Below the pieces are notes generated by a model. The model worked only from the letters and a program-made list of their open reading frames with translations. It had not been told where the DNA came from and made no database searches. Below, one piece after another: positions 1-5,017 of a stretch of 16,812 nt of DNA (within the stretch, counting starts at the first letter, position 1; each line of letters starts with the position of its first letter). Made by a program: the position numbers and the translations under genes. The stretch spans positions 1 through 16,812 of the forward strand of contig DZCR01000063.1 in NCBI GenBank assembly GCA_022736495.1, written 5' to 3'. The stretch is from Desulfobacca acetoxidans (GTDB lineage Bacteria; Desulfobacterota; Desulfobaccia; Desulfobaccales; 0-14-0-80-60-11).

Positions 1-52
1 TCGTTCCCACATTCACGTGCGGCTTCTTCCGCTCAAACTTCTTCTTGGCCAT
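1..52 (-). CDS. tuf: Elongation factor Tu, amino-terminal fragment (window edge)
   Basis: Read on the minus strand from ATG at 52-50, the first codons give MAKKKFERKKPHVNVGT, the standard start of bacterial EF-Tu; the rest lies beyond the left edge. EF-Tu is the GTPase that carries aminoacyl-tRNA to the ribosome. A GGAG ribosome binding site lies about 9 bases upstream of the start. The gene is the last member of a co-oriented run of four tRNA genes, as in the E. coli thrU-tyrU-glyT-thrT-tufB transcription unit, so it is probably co-transcribed with them. Only 17 complete codons are visible, but the motif is very characteristic. Confidence 0.93.
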   Translation of the reverse strand, partial: MAKKKFERKKPHVNVGT

Positions 53-76
53 GAGGACTCTCCAAAATAGGATTAC

Positions 77-113
77 CCCCGAAGCCCGGCCTCCGGGCGG
101 CGGGGTTTTTTTT
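77..113 (+). terminator. Terminator-like hairpin pointing against tuf
   Basis: CCCCG (77-81) pairs with CGGGG (101-105), and GCCCGG (84-89) pairs with CCGGGC (93-98) around the loop CCT; eight T follow at 106-113. On the plus strand this is a textbook intrinsic terminator. On the minus strand, the sense of the tRNA-tuf unit, the T tract becomes a leading A tract, so it should not stop that transcript. There it would be a stable hairpin in the spacer ahead of tuf. No plus-strand gene in the window needs it. Confidence 0.6.
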
Positions 114-137
114 CGTATCTTCGGTGTCTCTGCCGGG

Positions 138-165
138 GCGGACCCATGTGTCCGCTCTCTTTTCT
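138..165 (+). terminator. Second hairpin in the tRNA-Thr/tuf spacer
   Basis: GCGGAC (138-143) and GTCCGC (150-155) form a perfect 6-bp stem with a 6-base loop, followed on the plus strand by the pyrimidine-rich tctcttttct. It repeats the arrangement of the hairpin at 77-113: terminator-like on the plus strand, a plain stem on the minus (tuf sense) strand. It could be an RNA processing or stability element between the last tRNA and tuf. Confidence 0.35.
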
Positions 166-217
166 GTAGATCTAAAGGCTGAAAACCGCGGCTACCAATT
201 CCAGCCCCTTGAAAGTA

Positions 218-294
218 TGGAGCCCACGACCGGGATCGAACCGGTGAACCTCATCCTTACCAAGGATGTGCTCTACCAACTGAGCTACGTGGGC
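218..294 (-). tRNA. tRNA-Thr (anticodon GGT)
   Basis: On the minus strand the acceptor arms GCCCACG (294-288) and CGTGGGC (228-222) pair fully, and the discriminator T and a genome-encoded CCA follow (221-218). The D arm (GCTCAGTTGGTAGAGC), the anticodon stem-loop with GGT, and the T arm with GGTTCGATCC are all present. It is the fourth tRNA of the cluster and directly precedes tuf. Confidence 0.97.
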
Positions 295-301
295 CCAACG
301 T

Positions 302-377
302 TGGAGCGGGAAACGGGACTCGAACCCGCAACCCTCAGCTTGGAAGGCTGACGCTCTGGCCATTGAGCTATTCCCGC
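302..377 (-). tRNA. tRNA-Gly (anticodon TCC)
   Basis: Acceptor arms GCGGGAA (377-371) and TTCCCGC (312-306) pair, followed by T and an encoded CCA (305-302). The anticodon loop CTTCCAA gives TCC, hence glycine. The T arm contains GGTTCGAGTCC. It is the third tRNA of the cluster. Confidence 0.97.
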
Positions 378-478
378 CGTTAGTCCAGTAATTCTTGGTC
401 AGCAGCCAGTAAAACGGGGTTATTCGAGAACATTAACCTTCCACGCTAAACCTTGAGCTTTGAACCTCGAACTTTGAC

Positions 479-563
479 TGGTGGAGAGGGGAGGATTCGA
501 ACCTCCGTAGGCTACGCCAACGGGTTTACAGCCCGTCCCCTTTGGCCACTCGGGTACCTCTCC
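479..563 (-). tRNA. tRNA-Tyr (anticodon GTA)
   Basis: This is an 85-base gene including CCA, with a long variable arm as expected for bacterial tRNA-Tyr. Acceptor arms GGAGAGG (563-557) and CCTCTCC (489-483) pair; the discriminator A and an encoded CCA occupy 482-479. The anticodon loop CTGTAAA gives GTA. It is the second tRNA of the cluster. Confidence 0.97.
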
Positions 564-588
564 AAACCATAAAAAACGTGCCGCATCT

Positions 589-663
589 TGGAGCTGGCGA
601 TGGGACTCGAACCCGCAACCCCCTGATTACAAATCAGGCGCTCTACCGTTGAGCTACGCCAGC
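589..663 (-). tRNA. tRNA-Thr (anticodon TGT)
   Basis: Acceptor arms GCTGGCG (663-657) and CGCCAGC (599-593) pair, followed by T and an encoded CCA (592-589). The anticodon loop TTTGTAA gives TGT. The D arm (GCTCAACGGTAGAGC) and T arm (GGTTCGAGTCC) are intact. It is the first gene of the tRNA-tuf unit and lies about 45 bases downstream of the predicted transcription start. Confidence 0.97.
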
Positions 664-712
664 CTCGCGCCCCACAACCCTAGGCCAGAACTGCCCAAAT
701 TTTAACTTTATA

Positions 713-741
713 AGTGTATGAGACGGTGGTTAGAATGTCAA
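713..741 (-). promoter_or_regulatory. Sigma-70-type promoter of the tRNA-tuf unit
   Basis: On the minus strand a perfect TTGACA (741-736) is followed after exactly 17 bases by TACACT (718-713, 4 of 6 consensus). The start point would lie near 706, shortly upstream of tRNA-Thr(TGT). An overlapping TATAAA (712-707) is an alternative -10, but its -35 match is poorer. The discriminator is AT-rich, unlike classic stringently controlled stable-RNA promoters. Confidence 0.72.
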
Positions 742-814
742 TAAATTTTCTGAAAGATTCTCGCCTGCCGCGGCCCGGCTCGCCAAACCCGCCGGCGATC
801 CTGATGCATGACAG

Positions 815-845
815 AAAGGGCGGAGTATATTACTCCGCCCTTTTT
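815..845. terminator. Bidirectional hairpin terminator closing the metal/Fe-S operon
   Basis: GGGCGGAGTA (818-827) and TACTCCGCCC (831-840) form a perfect 10-bp stem with a three-base loop, extended by AAA (815-817) opposite TTT (841-843). Five T follow on the plus strand and three on the minus strand. It lies about 70 bases past the stop of the receiver-domain gene, so it most likely ends that minus-strand operon and insulates it from the tRNA promoter. Confidence 0.75.
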
Positions 846-913
846 ACCCTTACCTTGCGCCGTATTCTTCCGGTGAATAAATTAATTTTTGCCTCGAGAC
901 AGGCTCAGAGAAA

Positions 914-1291
914 TCAGCCATACCCTCCCAGCACCGTTCTCAGCTTGTCCAGCAGGTCGGCGGCATCCTTCCTGCCTGGTTCTTGCGGCACTCGCCCCAG
1001 AACCCCCAAGCCTTCACTTGCCTCGTGGAACTCCTCTTCGGTAAGAGGGCTCACCACCGCGCTATTCACCATGGCATTGACCACGAGCAGCTTCTGCACC
1101 AATTCCAAAGGCTCGTTGTCTGCAAGACCGGTGTCAATAATCACCAATTCAGGGGCAGCGCTACGTGTTGCTTCCAGGGCCTCGGCGCCGGAACCTACGA
1201 TTTCGAGCTGCACCTTCGGGTTTGACGACAAAGCTTCGGCGAAAGCCTGGAAGGCTTGTGGGCGAGCGGTGGCGAGAACAATGCGCAGCAT
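914..1291 (-). CDS. Degenerate response-regulator receiver domain protein
   Basis: The product is 125 residues starting MLRIVLATARPQAF. An in-frame ATG exists at 1315, but the ATG at 1291 has a GAGGTG ribosome binding site 5 bases upstream and starts exactly at the first strand of a CheY-like fold, so it is preferred. The fold is suggested by the (beta/alpha) pattern. The acidic pair after strand 1 of true receivers is absent (IVLATA instead of IVDD), an aspartate is kept at the phosphorylation position (LVIIDTGL), the Thr/Ser switch is present (AVVSPL), and the conserved Lys appears as Arg (LGRVP). Without the metal-binding acidic pair, phosphorylation is doubtful. There is no output domain. 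It is the last gene of the operon after an IscU-type scaffold and a NifX-like protein, so a protein-protein role in metal-cluster handling is plausible but unproven. Confidence 0.8.
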   Translation of the reverse strand: MLRIVLATARPQAFQAFAEALSSNPKVQLEIVGSGAEALEATRSAAPELVIIDTGLADNEPLELVQKLLVVNAMVNSAVVSPLTEEEFHEASEGLGVLGRVPQEPGRKDAADLLDKLRTVLGGYG

Positions 1292-1315
1292 GGATTCACC
1301 TCTTATCGAAGACAT

Positions 1316-1345
1316 AGCTCGGAGCCCTGAACCGGGCTCCGAGCT
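1316..1345. other. Perfect 12-bp intercistronic hairpin
   Basis: AGCTCGGAGCCC (1316-1327) and GGGCTCCGAGCT (1334-1345) are exact reverse complements around the loop TGAACC. It lies between the IscU-like stop codon and the receiver gene. On the minus (sense) strand no T tract follows, so it is more likely an mRNA stability or processing element than a terminator. On the plus strand a T5 run begins 5 bases after the stem. Confidence 0.65.
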
Positions 1346-1363
1346 CCAAGTTTTTCGTTGGTC

Positions 1364-1783
1364 CTAGGCAGAACTGCTTGAACCCGAGAGAGAAGCCCGC
1401 CGGTAGTAATCGGCAATGGCTTCTCCCAAGGTATTTACCGCCAGGCGGGCACAATGCAGGTGGTCTTCCGGCAGGCCCCCCAAAGCATCAGCCACATGGT
1501 GAGGCTCTAACTCCAGCGCCTGATCCAAATCTCGCCCTTTGGCCAACTCGCTCATGGCGCTGGCACAGACCAGCGTATAGAGGCAGCCGTGCGGGAGCAC
1601 CTTGATATCGGCGATGGCGCCGGACTCGATCTTGAGCGACACCTCGATGGAATCTCCGCATTGACCCAGCGCGGCGCCTTGTCCGCTGGGATTGTCGAGC
1701 GAGCCAATGTTTTTAGGATATCGGGCCACACGGAGGAATTGCTCCCCCACTTCAGCCGGTAAGGAAAGATCGCCATCAGACAC
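1364..1783 (-). CDS. IscU/NifU-type iron-sulfur cluster scaffold protein
   Basis: The product is 139 residues, similar in size to IscU. A GTG at 1783 is preferred as the start because GGGAGGA lies 7 bases upstream (1797-1791). The longer reading from GTG at 1831 would overlap the preceding gene's coding end and has no such site. The family hallmarks are visible: YPKNIGSLDNP near residue 22, C42 in QCGD with D44, C67 in PHGC, and C111 in HLHCARLA. These correspond to the three cluster-ligating cysteines and the conserved Asp of IscU. Such scaffolds assemble a 2Fe-2S or 4Fe-4S cluster and pass it to apo-proteins in the cytoplasm. The chaperone-binding LPPVK motif of E. coli IscU is not recognisable (GLPEDHLHC stands there), so it may not use HscA. 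A serine-rich tail ends the protein. It sits 34 bases after the NifX-like gene, in one operon with it. Confidence 0.9.
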   Translation of the reverse strand: MSDGDLSLPAEVGEQFLRVARYPKNIGSLDNPSGQGAALGQCGDSIEVSLKIESGAIADIKVLPHGCLYTLVCASAMSELAKGRDLDQALELEPHHVADALGGLPEDHLHCARLAVNTLGEAIADYYRRASLSGSSSSA

Positions 1784-1817
1784 GTGTTTCTCCTCCCGAT
1801 GACCAGAATCTTTCCAT

Positions 1818-2204
1818 TTAGTGAGCGCCACCGCCGCCGCCGCAAGTGAACTCGGTGGTAAACCGCGGCAAGGTTCCCTTCAAGAGAGCTTCCACCGCCT
1901 CGCCCACTGTTTGGGCGCCGTTGCCGTAAAGGACGTCGATCCCCACCTGATTAAACCCCATGAGCGGCCGCATGCCCATGCCGCCAGCGATAAGGATCTG
2001 GACGCCGTTTTGCGCCAAATGATTGACCGGGGCCATGCAGCCCCCCTGCTCATGAGGGACGTTGGGCAGGGTGACCACCTCCAACACTTTATCCTCGCCG
2101 ATTTTTACCAAGGTATAAAGGTCACAGTGGCCAAAATGCGCCCCCAGCCCGGCTTCGAGTCCACCGGGATAGGATGAGGGAATTGCAACAATTGTACTCT
2201 TCAT
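1818..2204 (-). CDS. NifX/ORP-family metal cofactor-binding protein (second copy)
   Basis: The 128-residue product matches the dinitrogenase iron-molybdenum cofactor-binding family (NifX, NafY, NifB carboxy-terminal domain, orange protein). It starts MKSTIVAIPSSYPGGLEAGLG, followed by the family pattern HFGHCDLYTLV, a central HEQGGCMAPVNHLAQ segment, and AGGMGMRPLMGF near residue 75. It ends in a CGGGGGAH tail with potential metal ligands (Cys, His). Family members bind Fe-Mo or Mo-Cu-S clusters in an RNase H-like fold. It is the first gene after its own promoter at 2324-2352. A tandem 9-base repeat GGAGAACAC (2223-2206) supplies two Shine-Dalgarno cores, the nearer one 6 bases from the ATG. 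No other nif structural gene is visible, so a nitrogenase role is not supported. Confidence 0.88.
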   Translation of the reverse strand: MKSTIVAIPSSYPGGLEAGLGAHFGHCDLYTLVKIGEDKVLEVVTLPNVPHEQGGCMAPVNHLAQNGVQILIAGGMGMRPLMGFNQVGIDVLYGNGAQTVGEAVEALLKGTLPRFTTEFTCGGGGGAH

Positions 2205-2254
2205 AGTGTTCTCCGTGTTCTCCTTTAGTTATATAATGTAGCCTCAGCGCCCTC

Positions 2255-2283
2255 ATCGGCCTGACGACCGCGCAGGCGCCGAT
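2255..2283 (-). promoter_or_regulatory. Hairpin in the leader of the NifX-IscU-receiver operon
   Basis: In the roughly 110-base leader between the promoter and the start codon at 2204, GCCTG (2259-2263) pairs with CAGGC (2273-2277), and ATCG (2255-2258) with CGAT (2280-2283) across a 2-base bulge. A GCGCC/GGCGC pairing is an alternative. No known riboswitch consensus was recognised. Confidence 0.35.
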
Positions 2284-2323
2284 TCCACATCTTTCTCTCT
2301 GGTCCTGACCGCTCAATCTTTTA

Positions 2324-2352
2324 ATTATACCGCTCGACGAACCGATTGGCAA
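2324..2352 (-). promoter_or_regulatory. Internal sigma-70-type promoter between the two halves of the locus
   Basis: On the minus strand TTGCCA (2352-2347, 5 of 6) and a perfect TATAAT (2329-2324) are separated by exactly 17 bases; the start would be near 2317. The promoter lies just beyond the second MinD-type gene. It implies that the NifX-like, IscU-like and receiver genes can be transcribed independently of the upstream ATPase pair. Confidence 0.75.
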
Positions 2353-2482
2353 AAGTTCTTTCTTTTTATCCCATCTCCCCTTTGGCGGAGCAGCTTAGGG
2401 CGAAGCGCCGCCCACAAACAGGTGGCCCAGGCTTTGCGGCCTCTACAGACGCAGGCTGGCAAGCTTTTGCCAAAAACCTTCT

Positions 2483-3361
2483 CTACCGGCCTAGCCCAGC
2501 CAGCTCCTCGATCCGGGTCCAGGCGTACCTCAACTCCCGGCTAAAATCCGATTCCGGCAGCTCGGTAATCACCAAGCCCTGGACCATAGCCTTAGTAACC
2601 AGCGGATCGTGGGGCAGTTGCGCCAGTACCGGGAAGCCGCCTGCACGGCAAAAGGCTTCAATACGGACGGTTTCGTCGTAATTGAGATCATGCTTGTTGA
2701 TGATAACCGCCACGGGCGTCTGAAAGTGCTGGCACAACCCCGCCACCCGCTCCAAGTCGTGGCGCCCTGAAGGAGTGGGCTCCGTGACCACCACGGCCAG
2801 GTGCGCTCCCGACAACGAGCTGATAACCGGGCAGCCGATGCCCGGCGCCCCATCGCACAGCACCAGGTCGGCGCCCTGGGCTTTGGCCAATTCCCGAGCC
2901 TGTTGCTTCAAGACCATAACCAGTTTCCCCGAGTTTTCTTCGCCCGGAAAAAGCTGGGCATGGACTAGGGGACCGAAGCGGGTGATTGAGATATACCATT
3001 GGCCGCAGTGTTTCTCGGGAAACCGGATTGCTGCCATCGGACAAAACGCCACACAGACCTTACAGCCCTCGCAGCGAACCGGGTCAACCACAAAACCTGC
3101 CCCATTCTGCCGAATCGCGCCATACTGACACAGGGAAGCACAGAGACCACAGCTGTCGCAGAGGTCGCCGTCAATTTCGGCCTCATGTCCCGAGTAGAAT
3201 TCCTCCGTACGTTCTTTCGTGGGCTGCAGCAGCAGGTGCAGGTCGGGGGCGTCCACATCCAGATCGCAGAGTATCTTGTTGGTGGCCAGGTGTGCGAAGG
3301 CCCCGGTTAGCGAGGTCTTGCCCGTGCCGCCCTTGCCGCTGATAATGATGATCTCACGCAT
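2483..3361 (-). CDS. MinD-superfamily P-loop ATPase with inserted two-cluster ferredoxin domain (copy 2)
   Basis: The product is 292 residues from ATG at 3361, which has AGGAGG 6 bases upstream and overlaps the preceding gene by 8 bases. A deviant Walker A motif, GKGGTGKT, is at residues 9-16. DLDVDAPDLHLLL follows near 33-45. A ferredoxin insertion carries two CxxCxxCxxxC sets (C68/C71/C74/C78 and C97/C100/C103/C107), expected to bind two 4Fe-4S clusters. The Walker B region is LVLCDGAPGIGCPVI near 167-180. Switch and base-binding segments VVTEPTPSGRHD and AVIINKHDLN are also present. Relatives occur in pairs in sulfate reducers, for example the orange-protein operon of Desulfovibrio, and are thought to couple ATP hydrolysis to handling of metal or Fe-S cofactors. 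The paired gene directly upstream shares the same architecture, so a heterodimer is plausible. Physiological substrate unknown. Confidence 0.93.
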   Translation of the reverse strand: MREIIIISGKGGTGKTSLTGAFAHLATNKILCDLDVDAPDLHLLLQPTKERTEEFYSGHEAEIDGDLCDSCGLCASLCQYGAIRQNGAGFVVDPVRCEGCKVCVAFCPMAAIRFPEKHCGQWYISITRFGPLVHAQLFPGEENSGKLVMVLKQQARELAKAQGADLVLCDGAPGIGCPVISSLSGAHLAVVVTEPTPSGRHDLERVAGLCQHFQTPVAVIINKHDLNYDETVRIEAFCRAGGFPVLAQLPHDPLVTKAMVQGLVITELPESDFSRELRYAWTRIEELAGLGR

Positions 3362-4235
3362 GGGCGGCCTCCTGAGTCCGGTTCGGCTTGGCCAAAGCGT
3401 AGATCTTGTCCCGCAGGGAAACAAAGATCTGCTTGAGTTCGGGGGATACCGACGCGACGATCCGGCCATGAGAGTAAGCCTCGGCAATGGCCCGGTCGTA
3501 AGGTATCTCTGCCAGAATTGGCAGCCCCTTCTCGGCACAGAACTGGTAAATATCGTCATTACCCAGGCCGGCCCGGTTAATTACCGCGCCCAAAGTTTTC
3601 CCCAGCGGCGTAAAGGCCTCCCACGCCAGCTTAAAGTCATAGACGCCAAAGGGGGTGGGCTCGGTAACCAGGATAATCACATCGCTGTCCAGCACCGCGT
3701 TGACCGCGGGGCAGCTCACCCCCGGCGGCGCGTCGATGATGGCATCCCCCCCGTTGGTAGCCAGCATCTGATCCAGCCTGGCCTTCACCAAGCGCATCAG
3801 GGGGGGGCTCATGGCCTCGCCGACCCGCAGCCTCCCGGCCAAAAACCCCACCTCCCCGGCTTGCCCCCAGCTGATTTCGCCCAGCTCCCGTTGGCCAGCA
3901 GAAATGGCCTTTTCGGGGCAAACGGCCATACAGCCGCCACAGCCGTGACACATCTCAGGAAAGGTCAGGATCACCTGGCCCATGACGCTAATGGCCGCAA
4001 ACTGGCAAAGATCGGAACAGGCGCCGCAGTAAGTGCATTTTGCCTCATCCACCGCCGGCACCGTCATATAGGCCGTTTCCTTCCCTGAAATGACCGGGTG
4101 GAGAAACAGATCCAGATTGGGTTCTTCCACATCAAGGTCTATGGCGCATACCGGCCCGTCCCAGACCGTAGCCAAAGAAGCCGCCACTGTGGTCTTGCCG
4201 GTGCCCCCCTTGCCGCTGGCCACTGCAACGATCAT
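3354..4235 (-). CDS. MinD-superfamily P-loop ATPase with inserted two-cluster ferredoxin domain (copy 1)
   Basis: The product is 293 residues. Its ATGA start overlaps the stop of the upstream NifX-like gene by 4 bases, and its end overlaps the next ATPase by 8 bases, indicating translational coupling. GKGGTGKT is at residues 8-15, followed by AIDLDVEEPNLDLFL. The ferredoxin insert contains C67/C70/C73/C77 and C96/C99/C102/C106. The Walker B region reads AIIDAPPGVSCPAVNAV, and VTEPTPFGVYDF and GAVINRAGLG complete the fold. It shares domain order with the 292-residue neighbour but is clearly diverged in sequence, so the two are old paralogues rather than a recent duplication. In the known family these cytoplasmic ATPases accompany NifX/orange-type proteins; maturation or electron-linked loading of a metal-sulfur cofactor is the likely but untested role. 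Confidence 0.93.
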   Translation of the reverse strand: MIVAVASGKGGTGKTTVAASLATVWDGPVCAIDLDVEEPNLDLFLHPVISGKETAYMTVPAVDEAKCTYCGACSDLCQFAAISVMGQVILTFPEMCHGCGGCMAVCPEKAISAGQRELGEISWGQAGEVGFLAGRLRVGEAMSPPLMRLVKARLDQMLATNGGDAIIDAPPGVSCPAVNAVLDSDVIILVTEPTPFGVYDFKLAWEAFTPLGKTLGAVINRAGLGNDDIYQFCAEKGLPILAEIPYDRAIAEAYSHGRIVASVSPELKQIFVSLRDKIYALAKPNRTQEAAHA

Positions 4236-4594
4236 CGTCCGGCCCGGTTGGGGGTTTGCGCCATCTCGATTTGGCCGTTCTTGAAGCGCTCCACGGCCTG
4301 GCGCACCGTCATCCCTTGAAGATTCTGCCCAATTTTTATGCCCGCGGCTGTCAGGGCCTCAAAGGCATTGGGGCCAACATGGCCGGTAAGCAGACAGCTC
4401 ACGCCAGACCGGGCCAGCAACTGCGCGGCCTGGATGCCGGCCCCCCGAGCCATCACCTGGCTCTGGCCATTATCAATATATTCAGTATTCATGGTCTCGA
4501 TATCCACGACGACGAAACCGGCGGCCCGGCCAAAGCGCGGATCAACCTTATCGTCCAGGGTAGGACCTTCACTCGTTACCGCAATCTTGTTCAT
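4232..4594 (-). CDS. NifX/orange-protein-family metal cofactor-binding protein (first copy)
   Basis: The product is 120 residues, starting MNKIAVTSEGPTLDDKVDPR with the FGRAAGFVVVD pattern typical of the NifB/NifX/ORP family, and continuing with GAGIQAAQLLARSGVSCLLTGHVGPNAFEAL. This length and start are close to those of the Desulfovibrio orange protein, which holds a mixed Mo-Cu sulfide cluster. I cannot infer the metal here from sequence alone. An AAAAGGGG ribosome binding site precedes the ATG. The gene overlaps the first Fd-MinD ATPase by 4 bases, so these three proteins are probably made in fixed proportion. It shares the family but not close identity with the second copy at 1818-2204: this one has FGRA where the other has FGHC, and it lacks the Cys/Gly/His tail. 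Confidence 0.9.
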   Translation of the reverse strand: MNKIAVTSEGPTLDDKVDPRFGRAAGFVVVDIETMNTEYIDNGQSQVMARGAGIQAAQLLARSGVSCLLTGHVGPNAFEALTAAGIKIGQNLQGMTVRQAVERFKNGQIEMAQTPNRAGR

Positions 4595-4621
4595 ACGTAA
4601 CCCCTTTTGGGCTCATCCACT

Positions 4622-4732
4622 TTAGAGAGCCGAAATAACCTTTAAAAAATCCTCAAAAAACTGACCAACCCTTGTCACCTGCCGAGGCTGGTAGACCAAG
4701 GTCAGCAAATATTTAAGCAAGGTCTGTGCCAT
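4622..4732 (-). CDS. Possible 36-residue peptide ahead of the NifX/MinD operon
   Basis: An ATG at 4732 opens a 36-codon frame ending TAA at 4622, 27 bases before the NifX-like start. The product starts MAQTLLKYLLTLVYQPRQV and ends with an FFEDFLKVISAL segment; both ends look amphipathic or helical. A GCGGGG stretch 4 bases before the ATG is a weak ribosome binding site. The frame lies downstream of the candidate promoter at 4806-4833 and fills much of the leader. No family is recognised. It could be a genuine small protein, a leader peptide or chance; the position and codon use favour real slightly. Confidence 0.35.
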   Translation of the reverse strand: MAQTLLKYLLTLVYQPRQVTRVGQFFEDFLKVISAL

Positions 4733-4895
4733 CTAACCCCGCCCAGGTGAGAAATGCCAGGATACCCAACACGCACAGCCAAGCGATTCTCCCCTCAATA
4801 AAGTTATTATATCCTAAACGCAGAAATGAACAAGTGGTCGCAATAAATATTCCTTCCGGTTCTGTCGAGGCATCATTTTGTTCCCTTCCGGGAAC
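4713..4895 (-). other. Open frame with a transmembrane-like segment but no good start
   Basis: A stop-free minus-strand frame runs from 4895 to a TAA at 4713. Its end reads RIAWLCVLGILAFLTWAGL, then DGTDLA, which resembles a single transmembrane helix. It overlaps the start of the 36-residue frame (4732) by about 20 bases. No ATG with a ribosome binding site is visible, only CTG, GTG or ATT codons after a GAGGGGAG stretch, and part of the frame lies upstream of the candidate promoter. It may be a frame remnant, a non-ATG microprotein or chance. Confidence 0.18.
4806..4833 (-). promoter_or_regulatory. Candidate promoter of the NifX-MinD-MinD operon
   Basis: A perfect TATAAT (4811-4806) is preceded after 16 bases by TTGTTC (4833-4828). 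The start would be near 4799, giving a leader of about 200 bases that contains the small open frames described here. The -35 match is weak, so an activator may be needed. No sigma-54 -24/-12 element was found in this leader, although sigma-54 control is known for the Desulfovibrio orange-protein genes. Confidence 0.5.
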
Positions 4896-4952
4896 TTAAT
4901 AGTGCAACATACACCCATGCCTTCATGCCCGAAACATCCCTGGCGGAGCGCA

Positions 4953-4977
4953 GGCGCCCCCCTCCGGGGAAAGCGCC
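4953..4977 (-). terminator. GC-rich hairpin after the histidine-rich gene
   Basis: GGCGC (4953-4957) pairs with GCGCC (4973-4977), enclosing CCCC/GGGG pairing. A second stem, GGCGG (4992-4996) with CCGCC (5003-5007), lies between it and the stop codon at 5018. Neither is followed by a T tract on the minus strand, so termination would be weak or factor-dependent. Confidence 0.3.
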
Positions 4978-5017
4978 AGTCTGTCTCTCCAGGCGGTGCC
5001 CTCCGCCAAATCTAACA

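Noticed and set aside
172..363. Minus- and plus-strand open frames across the tRNA genes
   Set aside because: They run through intact tRNA-Gly and tRNA-Thr sequences and have no ribosome binding site.
2122..2352. A 76-codon minus-strand frame over the NifX leader
   Set aside because: It starts at the -35 region of the promoter at 2324-2352 and overlaps the real NifX start; the sequence has no protein-like pattern.
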